From: Chloroflexota bacterium | Lineage (GTDB): Bacteria; Chloroflexota; Anaerolineae; B4-G1; SLSP01 | Reading direction: 5' to 3' | DNA length: 10,349 nucleotides | Assembly (NCBI GenBank): GCA_022707665.1 | Contig: JAKJAE010000074.1 | Location: forward strand, 1-10,349 | In this document: positions 1-5,759 of the stretch, piece by piece | Layout of the letters: each line of letters starts with the position of its first letter | Position numbering within the stretch: position 1 is the stretch's first letter | The notes under the pieces: model-generated | Databases searched by the model: none | What the model was told of the DNA's origin: nothing | What the model saw: the letters and a program-made list of their open reading frames with translations, nothing else | Program-made: the position numbers and the translations under genes

Positions 1-2
1 AC

Positions 3-1664
3 CGGGTGGTGACGACGACGTACCCGGATGGGGAGGTGGTGACCACGGCGTACAACGCGGCGACGCAGCCGGTGAGCCTGAGCGGGAGCAGCAGCTACGT
101 GAGCAGCGCCGTGTACCAGGCGACGGGAGCGTTGGCGCAGCTCACCTTGGGCAACGGGATGGTGACGACCTACACCACGAACTCGGCGAGTGGGCGGCTG
201 GTGGGGCTGCAGGTGGGAGACAAGCTGAGCCTGAGCTACGCCTACGACCGGGTGGGGAACGTGCTGCGGGTGGACGAGCAGCGGGGGGTGACGTTCGCGG
301 ACAGCTTCGACAGCAAGAACACGGCCGCGTGGGTGTTCAGCGCGCACCAGACGGTGCCGTATGCCGGGTGGGACGCCAACAATGTGCTGAAGAACGCGGG
401 GACGGGGACGAACTGGGACGCGAGCTTCTACCGCAGCAGCTACAGCCTGACGAGCGGCGAAGCCCTACAGGTGCGCTTCAAGGGCGACCGGGCGGACACC
501 ACCAGCGTGGTGGCGATCGAGAGCAATGACGTGGGCGTGTACCGGCGGTTCGGAGTGAACGTGCATGCGGGGAAGATCTACGTGCAGTACAACGACGGAG
601 CGGGATGGGTGTACCCGCAGGACCTGATCGGAGCGTTCGAGGCGGGGACGTGGTACGTGTTGCGCATCACAGTGGACGACGCGAGTGGGTTCGTGGTGGA
701 GGTGGTCGCGGAGAACGATGCGACGACGTACGCGCGCTACACGCAGGCGATGGCGGCGGGGAAGGGGTGGCGGTTCCGACATTGGACGCAGGTGGGGAAC
801 ACGTATCTGGACGCCTACCGGGAATGGGGAGGGACCGAGAGAGGGGCGTACGGGTACGACGGGCTGGACCGGCTGGTGCGGGCGGAGGTGGACGGGGCAC
901 TGGGGTACACGCAAGTGTACACCTACAACGCGATCGGGAACCTGCTGGGCAAGAGCGACGTGGGGACTTACACTTACCCGGCGTCAGGGGCAAGCAGCGT
1001 GCGACCGCACGCGGTGACGGGGACAAGCAACGGTGGGAGCTACGGGTACGACGCCAACGGGAACATGGTGACGCGGGTGCTGAGCGGCACGACCTATACG
1101 CTGGTGTACGACGCGGAGAACCGGCTGGTGCAGGTCAAGCAGGGGAGCACGGTGCTGGCGAGCTACGTCTATGACGGGGACGGGGTGCTTGTGAAGAAGG
1201 TGGCGGGCGGGCAGACAACGGTGTACGTGGGAGCGCACTACGAGAAGAACCTGACGACAGGGGTGGTGACCAAGTACTATTATCTGGGCTCTCAGCGGGT
1301 GGCGATGCGGGTGGGAGGGACGCTGACCTGGATTCACGGAGATCATCTGGGGTCTGCCAGCCTGACGACGAACGCGAGCCGTGCGGTGGTGGGAGAGATG
1401 CGTACTACCCGTACGGGGAGACGCGCTGGACCACGGGGACGGTGGGGACCGACCGGAGGTATACAGGTCAGCGGGAGGAGGCTTACACGCGGTTGTACCA
1501 GATGGGCGCTCGTTGGTACGATCCCGTGCTTGCCCGGTGGACCAGTCCTGACTCGATTGTACCGGATCCCGGGAATCCGCAAAACCTCAACCGGTACAGC
1601 TATGTGCTGGGGAATCCTGTCAGATACACCGATCCCGATGGCCATAGTCCGCTCGCTTTCCTGA
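3..1664 (+). CDS. RHS/YD-repeat protein, upstream part, 5' truncated by window edge and frameshifted near 1402
   Basis: This is the 3' portion of a large RHS-repeat gene; the frame is open at the left edge, so the true start lies outside (the first in-window start-like codon, GTG at 6, is internal). Numbering from that GTG, YD-type repeats are visible at the beginning (TYPDGEVV, AYNAA) and again after residue 280 (YGYDGLDRLVRAE, YDANGNMV, YDAENRLVQV, YVYDGDG), ending in the conserved DHLGSASLTT at about 446-455. Between the repeat blocks, residues about 97-275 form a different, beta-rich segment that resembles a concanavalin-like jelly roll. RHS proteins fold into a hollow beta-cocoon that encloses a C-terminal toxin. 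At codon 466 (1401-1403) homology leaves this frame: the last 86 residues are Arg/Gly-rich out-of-frame readthrough, while the expected YYPYGE sequence continues in the frame starting at 1403. Real gene, but broken or carrying a sequencing error. Confidence 0.9.
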   Translation, partial: RVVTTTYPDGEVVTTAYNAATQPVSLSGSSSYVSSAVYQATGALAQLTLGNGMVTTYTTNSASGRLVGLQVGDKLSLSYAYDRVGNVLRVDEQRGVTFADSFDSKNTAAWVFSAHQTVPYAGWDANNVLKNAGTGTNWDASFYRSSYSLTSGEALQVRFKGDRADTTSVVAIESNDVGVYRRFGVNVHAGKIYVQYNDGAGWVYPQDLIGAFEAGTWYVLRITVDDASGFVVEVVAENDATTYARYTQAMAAGKGWRFRHWTQVGNTYLDAYREWGGTERGAYGYDGLDRLVRAEVDGALGYTQVYTYNAIGNLLGKSDVGTYTYPASGASSVRPHAVTGTSNGGSYGYDANGNMVTRVLSGTTYTLVYDAENRLVQVKQGSTVLASYVYDGDGVLVKKVAGGQTTVYVGAHYEKNLTTGVVTKYYYLGSQRVAMRVGGTLTWIHGDHLGSASLTTNASRAVVGEMRTTRTGRRAGPRGRWGPTGGIQVSGRRLTRGCTRWALVGTIPCLPGGPVLTRLYRIPGIRKTSTGTAMCWGILSDTPIPMAIVRSLS

Positions 1665-2350
1665 TAGTTCTCGCAGGAGCGACCACGGCAAGACTTGGCT
1701 CGGAATACGCCATCTCCCGTGTGGGCTGGATGGATCGTGCACGACGCGACCAGCTCGGTGGCGGTCTGGTCACCGATGTGGCCGATGTGATCGAGCGCGA
1801 GGCAGCGGCGCATTCGGTCGACCCGGTATCTGTGGGCGCCGTACTGCGCCACGAGAGCGCTGCCGTCGAACGGAGAGCACTAACGATCTGGCCAACCAGC
1901 CAGCCTGGTGTCTTGGCTAACCTCGCGGAGGGCCTTCAGAGCTGCCTGCCCGAAAGCTGGTCTACGGTGAGCCTGCATTTCGGCGATATGGCTTCACTTG
2001 GTCCAGGGCAGATGCAACTTCGCCGCGCCCGCGAACTGGAAGAGCTCGGATATGTTACACCCCGCAATGGAGACTTCGAACGCCGTGCGGCATTGCTAGG
2101 TCGTGAAACGTCTGTGGAATACGTGGCTGGAATGCTTCAGTACCTCTCAGACCAACTTTCAACCGTTCAGGGATTCTCGGCACTGAGCCTGGAGCAACAG
2201 CAACGGCTAGTGCTGACTGCCTACAACTTGGGCTGGACTGACTACTTCTACGCGGAGATGACTCAGCAGCGTTTTGAGTACTGGCTCCAGAAAGGTGGAT
2301 ACGATCGGACCACATTGGATGAGTACCTGAGATGGAGTTCGGGACAATGA
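1403..2350 (+). CDS. RHS core end and C-terminal SLT/lysozyme-like toxin tip (continuation after frameshift)
   Basis: This frame continues the RHS protein after the one-base shift; a stand-alone reading would begin at GTG 1442 (302 aa), but RHS-like sequence (YYPYGETRW) already starts at 1403. It carries the classical RHS-core signature: YTGQREEAYTRLY, GARWYDPVLARW, SPDSIVPDPGNPQNLNRYSYV, GNPVRYTDPDGH, ending near 1645. The remaining 234 residues are a variable tip. Numbering from GTG 1442, the tip has VGAVLRHES with Glu138 as candidate catalytic acid, SLGPGQMQ at 185-192 and AYNLGW at 260-265. That order of Glu, S-x-G-x-x-Q-M and AYN-G-like motifs matches lysozyme-like (GH23/SLT-type) peptidoglycan lytic enzymes. 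I infer a peptidoglycan-cleaving effector tip. The stop overlaps the next gene by ATGA. Recognition of the RHS core is near certain; the enzymatic class of the tip is a motif-level call. Confidence 0.85.
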   Translation, partial: YYPYGETRWTTGTVGTDRRYTGQREEAYTRLYQMGARWYDPVLARWTSPDSIVPDPGNPQNLNRYSYVLGNPVRYTDPDGHSPLAFLIVLAGATTARLGSEYAISRVGWMDRARRDQLGGGLVTDVADVIEREAAAHSVDPVSVGAVLRHESAAVERRALTIWPTSQPGVLANLAEGLQSCLPESWSTVSLHFGDMASLGPGQMQLRRARELEELGYVTPRNGDFERRAALLGRETSVEYVAGMLQYLSDQLSTVQGFSALSLEQQQRLVLTAYNLGWTDYFYAEMTQQRFEYWLQKGGYDRTTLDEYLRWSSGQ

Positions 2351-2961
2351 GATGCACTCACGGCTTTGCGCTCGCATTGGTCACTGTGCTCGTCGGTGTC
2401 TCTTGCGGCATCGGTAGGAGACATGTCCCTGTCGAGTTCTATGACGTTCCTGTGGAGACAGACGATGTTCCAGTGGATCCAGTAGGCAACTTCGAGGGTA
2501 TTGTTGCCAGCGCAACAGAGCTGGCATATTGTGAACTGCCAGACGCCATATTGACCTCTTTCGAATACAAGGGGACCAGAACAAGCCTTGTGACTTTGGA
2601 TGGGATTATGTACTTCAACTACATAGAGCGATATTGGGGGCTGGACAGGGATTGGGCCATACTGGCGACGGTGGGAGTGGATATTTCAGAAGCTACTATG
2701 TCGCTCAGAACTTCAGATCCTATTCCTTACTATGGTCGGGCCCAGGCGATCAGCTTGACTCAGGGCGGTGGGTTGAGCAAGATAGCTTCTTTGGCCGACC
2801 AACAGATTGCCTACCTTGGTATCCATGATTGCTATGTCCGGCTGCTCTACTCGGGCGCGGATTGGCGGACATTGTGTTACCCGCCTGGCTCCAACGGCTT
2901 GGGTGAGGTACTGTGTGATTTCCGGATCGATGCAATGACCGGAGAGGCGCCCCGCGACTGA
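2347..2961 (+). CDS. Small exported protein, candidate immunity protein for the RHS tip
   Basis: A 204-residue protein I do not recognise as a named family. The start at 2347 is chosen because its ATG overlaps the upstream TGA (ATGA at 2347-2350), which predicts translational coupling; an earlier ATG at 2332 would lie inside the RHS gene. Residues 1-20 look like a signal peptide with a hydrophobic stretch (ALALVTVLVGVSC). Cys20 could be a lipidated cysteine, but the -3 position is Gly, so the lipobox is non-canonical. A short linker follows with three VPV repeats (HVPVE, DVPVE, DVPVD). The mature part has four further Cys (in AYCELP, HDCYV, TLCYPP, VLCDF), which could form disulfides outside the membrane. 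Position directly behind a toxin tip, coupling and export together suggest an immunity protein acting where a peptidoglycan-cleaving toxin would act. Its G+C is lower than that of the RHS repeats, consistent with acquisition together with the tip. Confidence 0.75.
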   Translation: MRCTHGFALALVTVLVGVSCGIGRRHVPVEFYDVPVETDDVPVDPVGNFEGIVASATELAYCELPDAILTSFEYKGTRTSLVTLDGIMYFNYIERYWGLDRDWAILATVGVDISEATMSLRTSDPIPYYGRAQAISLTQGGGLSKIASLADQQIAYLGIHDCYVRLLYSGADWRTLCYPPGSNGLGEVLCDFRIDAMTGEAPRD

Positions 2962-2969
2962 GGGGATCA

Positions 2970-3005
2970 CTTCAGGGGGGAACAGCTACCTGCTCCCCCC
3001 TGAAG
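2970..3005. terminator. Perfect stem-loop between convergent genes
   Basis: The 11-base arm CTTCAGGGGGG (2970-2980) pairs exactly with 2995-3005, with one more A-T pair inside and a loop of about 12 bases. It sits 8 bases past the stop of the candidate immunity gene and about 50 bases past the end of the convergent recombinase gene. No T-run follows on either strand, so it may be a non-classical terminator, an RNA 3'-end stabiliser or a boundary structure. Confidence 0.55.
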
Positions 3006-3027
3006 CAAACGGAAGCGAAGCCCAACG

Positions 3028-3037
3028 TGACCGGTCA
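3028..3037. repeat. 10-bp perfect palindrome TGACCGGTCA in the recombinase 3' flank
   Basis: This palindrome lies 20 bases beyond the stop of the larger recombinase. The same GTGACC string occurs on the other side of the recombinase pair at 5445-5450, within the inverted GGTGA repeats. It may be a recombinase or regulator site, but ten bases can occur by chance and no longer shared repeat joins the two flanks. Confidence 0.25.
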
Positions 3038-3057
3038 ACTGGCGATCGAGGACGCCG

Positions 3058-4503
3058 TTAGCCCGACAATGACAGGAGCGCCGCGCGGAGTTCGCATACC
3101 GTTTCACGCTGGGTATCGGAGAGCGTGCCATCTTGCAGGTCGTCGACCATCGCGATCAGCGCGTCGATCACAGGCGGTGCAGCCGGCTCTTCGGAGCTTT
3201 CCCCTTCTACGTTCTGCTCCACCGTCTGCATAGCAGCGTAGTAGTCGTGGGCGAGAGTACCATCGTAGAGCCGGGCGTAGCCCAGGGTGGTATCGATGTG
3301 GCGGTGTCCGAGGATCGTCTGTACGGTCAGGATCGGAGCGCCCGCGTTGAGCAACAACGTAGCGCAGGTGTGGCGCAACTGGTGCGGGGTGATGGTTACG
3401 CCACACTGTTCCCCGTAGGTGCGCAGCCGTTCGTAGCAGTAGCTCACACTCAGCGGCTGGTGGCGGTAGAGGAAGACGTGGTCGCCGTCGGCTGGGCCGC
3501 GGAGTGGCAGATACGTCCGCAGCGCTTCCGCGGTCGCCTGGCTGAGGGGCACGGTGCGGTCCTGGAGCCCCTTGGACTGCTCGATGCGCAAGCGCAGGGC
3601 GTCGAAGTCGAGATCGACACACTGCAAGCGGCGCACCTCGCCGGTACGCAGCCCGGAGTACAGCATCAGACACACCCAGGCGCGGTCCATGGTGCCGCAA
3701 CGCTCGATCCCGGCGTGGGAGGTGGCAGCTGCGGCTTCCACGGCAGCCAGCAAGCGGCGCACGTGGGTCAGGGGCACGTCGCGGGGCAGGCGCGCGGGCT
3801 GGGGGAGACCCTCGACCCGCAGCAAGCGCTTGCAGACGGGGTGGTCTTGCTCCGCGAGGAACTGCAGGAAGTGATGGAGCTCGGCGAGCTGACCGTTGAG
3901 CGTGGCGGGGCTGACTGCGGCAGCGAGACGTGCGTCGACGTAGTCGAACCACAGTGCGGGCGTGAGCGCCTCGACGGTGGTCAGCGGGGTGGTCTGTGCC
4001 GCCCAGCGCAGAAAGAGCGTCAGGTGACTGAGGAGGCTGTGGGTGGCCTTGAGACGCTGCTCGTGGACCCAGGCGCGGCGCCGGTGGGCCACGAAGGCGC
4101 GCACGTCGTCGGCCAGCCACGCCGGGAGGGAGCCGACGAAGTAGGGCCAGTTGGGCTCGTCGGGACGGGCAGAGCGGCGACAGCGCAGGCGCAGGTAGGC
4201 CTCGAGCTTGCGGAGCCCCTTGGCGTAGTCGGCTTGGGTGGAAGGGGCGTAGTGCTCGACCAGATGGCGGCGCACGGTGTCCAGGTCGTCGGGAAGCACG
4301 AGCTGCCAGTAGGGCTTGGCGAGGAGGCCGAGGGCCAGGCGAGCCGCGGCGCCGTAGATCCTGAGGGCGGCAGACCCGTAGCCGCCGTCCTTGAGCCAGC
4401 GGCGGAAGCAGTCGTAGAAGCTGCGGTTGGCGGGGAGCCAGGCGCCGAAGGGGGTGAGGGCGGGATCGGAGAGGCGGATGCGTGGGTCGGTGCGGGGGCT
4501 CAT
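3058..4503 (-). CDS. Large tyrosine recombinase/integrase (second of a coupled pair)
   Basis: A 481-residue tyrosine recombinase of the phage-integrase family, which cuts and rejoins DNA through a 3'-phosphotyrosine intermediate. The catalytic set is complete: Arg286 (SGLRTGEV), Lys311 (SKGLQDR), His374 and Arg377 (HQLRHT), His400 (LGHRH) and nucleophile Tyr409 (TTLGYARLY). The N-terminal ~250 residues are longer than in XerC/XerD (about 300 aa in total) and seem to hold two helical DNA-binding segments, around APSTQADYAKGLRKLEAYLRL and LNGQLAELHHFLQFLAEQ. About 70 residues follow Tyr409, acidic at first. The start at 4503 is favoured over an upstream ATG at 4749: the ATG at 4503-4501 overlaps the stop of the preceding recombinase (ATGA), and residues encoded upstream are only an out-of-frame reading of that gene. 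Two adjacent recombinases resemble Tn554 TnpA/TnpB or, minus one member, recombinase-in-trio elements; which family applies cannot be decided here. Confidence 0.92.
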   Translation of the reverse strand: MSPRTDPRIRLSDPALTPFGAWLPANRSFYDCFRRWLKDGGYGSAALRIYGAAARLALGLLAKPYWQLVLPDDLDTVRRHLVEHYAPSTQADYAKGLRKLEAYLRLRCRRSARPDEPNWPYFVGSLPAWLADDVRAFVAHRRRAWVHEQRLKATHSLLSHLTLFLRWAAQTTPLTTVEALTPALWFDYVDARLAAAVSPATLNGQLAELHHFLQFLAEQDHPVCKRLLRVEGLPQPARLPRDVPLTHVRRLLAAVEAAAATSHAGIERCGTMDRAWVCLMLYSGLRTGEVRRLQCVDLDFDALRLRIEQSKGLQDRTVPLSQATAEALRTYLPLRGPADGDHVFLYRHQPLSVSYCYERLRTYGEQCGVTITPHQLRHTCATLLLNAGAPILTVQTILGHRHIDTTLGYARLYDGTLAHDYYAAMQTVEQNVEGESSEEPAAPPVIDALIAMVDDLQDGTLSDTQRETVCELRAALLSLSG

Positions 4504-5393
4504 GCGGCACCCCCTTCGGGGAGCGCCAGGCGCTGGGCGATGAGGGTCATGGCGGCCTGGTAGTCGGCCTGCAGTTGGCGGTCGGAGATGTGCAGGTAGA
4601 CCTGAGTGGTGCGCAGGCGCCGGTGGCCCAGCAGCTTCTGGATCGAGGTGACGGGCATCCCAGCTTCGAGGAGGTGTCGCGTAAAGGTATGGCGAAGCTG
4701 GTGGTATGAGGCGGCAACGTTGGCTAGCCGGGCGTAACGGGCGAAGCACTCCTGGATGGCGCGCACGCTGAGGCGCTGGCCGCGGCGGCTGAGGAAGACG
4801 GCCGGGTCAGCCGCGGCGGGACGGACCGCGAGCCAGGTCTGGAGAACACTGAGGGCCTGCGGGGAGAGGTAGACGACGCGCTGCACGCTGCCCTTGCCGG
4901 TGATCCAGAGCCTGGGGAGTGCGTCGCGGCGCGGGCCGAGGAAGAGATCGGGGGCCGAGAGGGCGTGGACTTCGCTGACGCGCAGACCGCAACGCAGCAT
5001 GAGGAGGAACATGGCGCGGTCGCGAGCGCTGTCGATGGCGGCGAAGAGCCGGGCGACATCCTCGTCCTGCAGATCGCGGGGGAGGCAGCCGCCCTGGTGG
5101 ATGAAGTGACGGCGGGGGATGACGGGGCAGCCGGGCGCGGCATCGCTGGTGAGGTCGAGGAAGGCGTAGAAGGCGCGCAGGGCGGCCAGACGGCGGTTGA
5201 TGGTAGCCACAGCGTGACCTAGGGCCTGACTGTGTTGGATGAAGGCGTCGATATCACGGACAGTGACGGCATCGGGGGGCTTGTCGCACCAGGCGAAGAA
5301 GCGCTGGAGATCGTGGGCGTAGTGGCGAGGGGTGCTGGCGGCCGGGCTGCGGCGGTGCAGCCAATTGCGGAACCTTACCAACTCCGATAGCAT
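4500..5393 (-). CDS. Tyrosine recombinase/integrase, XerC/D-sized (first of a coupled pair)
   Basis: A 297-residue tyrosine recombinase of XerC/XerD length. The N-terminal part (about 1-95) is a SAM-like core-binding domain (LVRFRNWLHRRSPAASTPRHY, then NRRLAALRAFYAFL). The catalytic domain has Arg138 (RCGLRVSEV), Lys167 (ITGKGSVQR), His231 and Arg234 (HQLRHTF), His257 (LGHRRLRTTQ) and Tyr266 (QVYLHI), so all six active-site residues are present. The start at 5393 is chosen over an ATG at 5438 because a perfect AGGAGG lies 7 bases upstream of it; the earlier start would add 15 low-complexity residues (PSPSPGG). Its stop overlaps the start of the larger recombinase gene by ATGA, so the two are one operon and probably act together. 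The name xerC or xerD is not justified: it belongs to a two-gene accessory module and no dif site was seen. Confidence 0.93.
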   Translation of the reverse strand: MLSELVRFRNWLHRRSPAASTPRHYAHDLQRFFAWCDKPPDAVTVRDIDAFIQHSQALGHAVATINRRLAALRAFYAFLDLTSDAAPGCPVIPRRHFIHQGGCLPRDLQDEDVARLFAAIDSARDRAMFLLMLRCGLRVSEVHALSAPDLFLGPRRDALPRLWITGKGSVQRVVYLSPQALSVLQTWLAVRPAAADPAVFLSRRGQRLSVRAIQECFARYARLANVAASYHQLRHTFTRHLLEAGMPVTSIQKLLGHRRLRTTQVYLHISDRQLQADYQAAMTLIAQRLALPEGGAA

Positions 5394-5400
5394 GGCAGAA

Positions 5401-5406
5401 CCTCCT
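5401..5406 (-). promoter_or_regulatory. Shine-Dalgarno AGGAGG deciding the start of the smaller recombinase
   Basis: On the minus strand AGGAGG ends 7 bases before the ATG at 5393. It lies within one arm (5402-5412) of an inverted repeat, so pairing with 5456-5466 in the mRNA leader could hide it if transcription starts upstream of 5466. Confidence 0.75.
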
Positions 5407-5466
5407 GGTGATGGACTAGGGGACTGGACCTTGGGCAAGGCACGGTGACCATGCTATCACCAGGAG
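5402..5466. repeat. Nested inverted repeats upstream of the recombinase operon
   Basis: Outer repeat: CTCCTGGTGAT (5402-5412) is the exact inverse of 5456-5466, with 43 bases between the arms. Inner repeat: GGTGA (5444-5448) faces TCACC (5457-5461) across 8 bases. The motif GGTGA thus occurs three times, twice direct and once inverted. Paired short arms around a 6-8 base spacer are the usual form of tyrosine-recombinase core sites, so this is a candidate recombination or autoregulatory site. Apart from these repeats I see no convincing recombinase promoter in 5394-5500. Confidence 0.5.
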
Positions 5467-5500
5467 CGCTTGGGTTGCGGCGAGCGCAACCGCGTGTAAG

Positions 5501-5593
5501 GAGGCGGGGCTAGGGTTATATGACTACAACGCGCTGTACTACGACCCTTATCACCAGTATTGGGGTGCCCACTCGAAGATGATCGTTGTTTGA
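5501..5593 (+). pseudogene. Remnant of a second RHS core
   Basis: Read in the frame of the GAG at 5501 this gives EAGLGLYDYNALYYDPY, then HQYWGAHSKMIVV and a TGA at 5591-5593. It aligns with the RHS core at 1475-1560 (EEAYTRLYQMGARWYDP, then VLARWTSPDSIVP) and is close to the common RHS form EAGLGLYDYxARYYDP. The similarity stops abruptly upstream: codons before 5498 no longer resemble RHS. After DPY it degrades (Trp and Ile-Val kept, one residue longer). There is no start codon of its own and no tip. This is a decayed core fragment of a different RHS gene or of a displaced tip module, cut near 5498 where the recombinase-side DNA begins. The similarity was read by eye over about 30 residues. 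Confidence 0.65.
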
Positions 5594-5618
5594 CATTCGC
5601 ACGCCTTGATGCTTAAAT
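5590..5618 (+). promoter_or_regulatory. Sigma-70-type promoter for fucI
   Basis: A perfect -35 box TTGACA (5590-5595) is followed after 17 bases by TTAAAT (5613-5618, 4 of 6 to TATAAT). Transcription would start near 5625, leaving a leader of about 135 bases before the fucI ATG. The -35 overlaps the stop codon that ends the RHS remnant. Confidence 0.6.
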
Positions 5619-5632
5619 AGGGTATTGCAGCG

Positions 5633-5687
5633 CGGATGACCTAACGACGCTGTTTCGTCATGCCGGATGTGGTAACGTTGTCATCCG
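5633..5687 (+). promoter_or_regulatory. Inverted repeats in the fucI leader (operator or RNA structure)
   Basis: CGGATGAC (5633-5640) is the exact inverse of GTCATCCG (5680-5687), with AACG/CGTT just inside that could extend the stem with a small bulge. A related GCCGGATG lies between the arms at 5662-5669, and CGCGG/CCGCG (5693-5697, 5704-5708) forms a second small hairpin downstream. All lie between the likely transcription start and the ATG, where a sugar-responsive repressor site or a leader structure would act. No known operator was recognised. Confidence 0.35.
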
Positions 5688-5749
5688 TGAGACGCGGTTG
5701 CTTCCGCGACCTGTGCTCACACAGTCGAAATCGTGTAGCTTATCAAGAC

Positions 5750-5755
5750 AGGAGG
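5750..5755 (+). promoter_or_regulatory. Shine-Dalgarno AGGAGG of fucI
   Basis: A full AGGAGG four bases before the ATG at 5760 supports that start. The first residue that aligns with Escherichia coli FucI comes about 20 codons later (PKIGIRP), and a second ATG at codon 9 has no comparable site. Confidence 0.7.
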
Positions 5756-5759
5756 ATCT

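Noticed and set aside
465..1346. Minus-strand open frames opposite the RHS repeats
   Set aside because: Arg/Pro/His-rich translations typical of the complement of G-rich RHS repeats.
1396..1410. Programmed -1 ribosomal frameshift in the RHS gene
   Set aside because: No slippery X-XXY-YYZ heptamer and no stimulatory hairpin is evident; mutation or sequencing error is simpler.
3133..4563. 476-residue plus-strand open frame opposite the larger recombinase
   Set aside because: It is Val/Gly-rich with no recognisable motif and is the mirror of a well-supported gene in high-G+C DNA; the recombinase active-site residues settle the strand.
4504..4749. N-terminal extension of the larger recombinase to an ATG at 4749
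   Set aside because: The extra 82 residues are an out-of-frame reading of the smaller recombinase; the ATGA overlap at 4503 is the natural start.
5394..5438. Upstream ATG at 5438 for the smaller recombinase
   Set aside because: It adds a PSPSPGG stretch and ignores the ideal AGGAGG seven bases before ATG 5393.
5456..5500. Target-site or attachment direct repeats joining the two flanks of the recombinase pair (2962-3057 versus 5394-5500)
   Set aside because: Comparison by eye found only strings of six or seven shared bases, which is not above chance.
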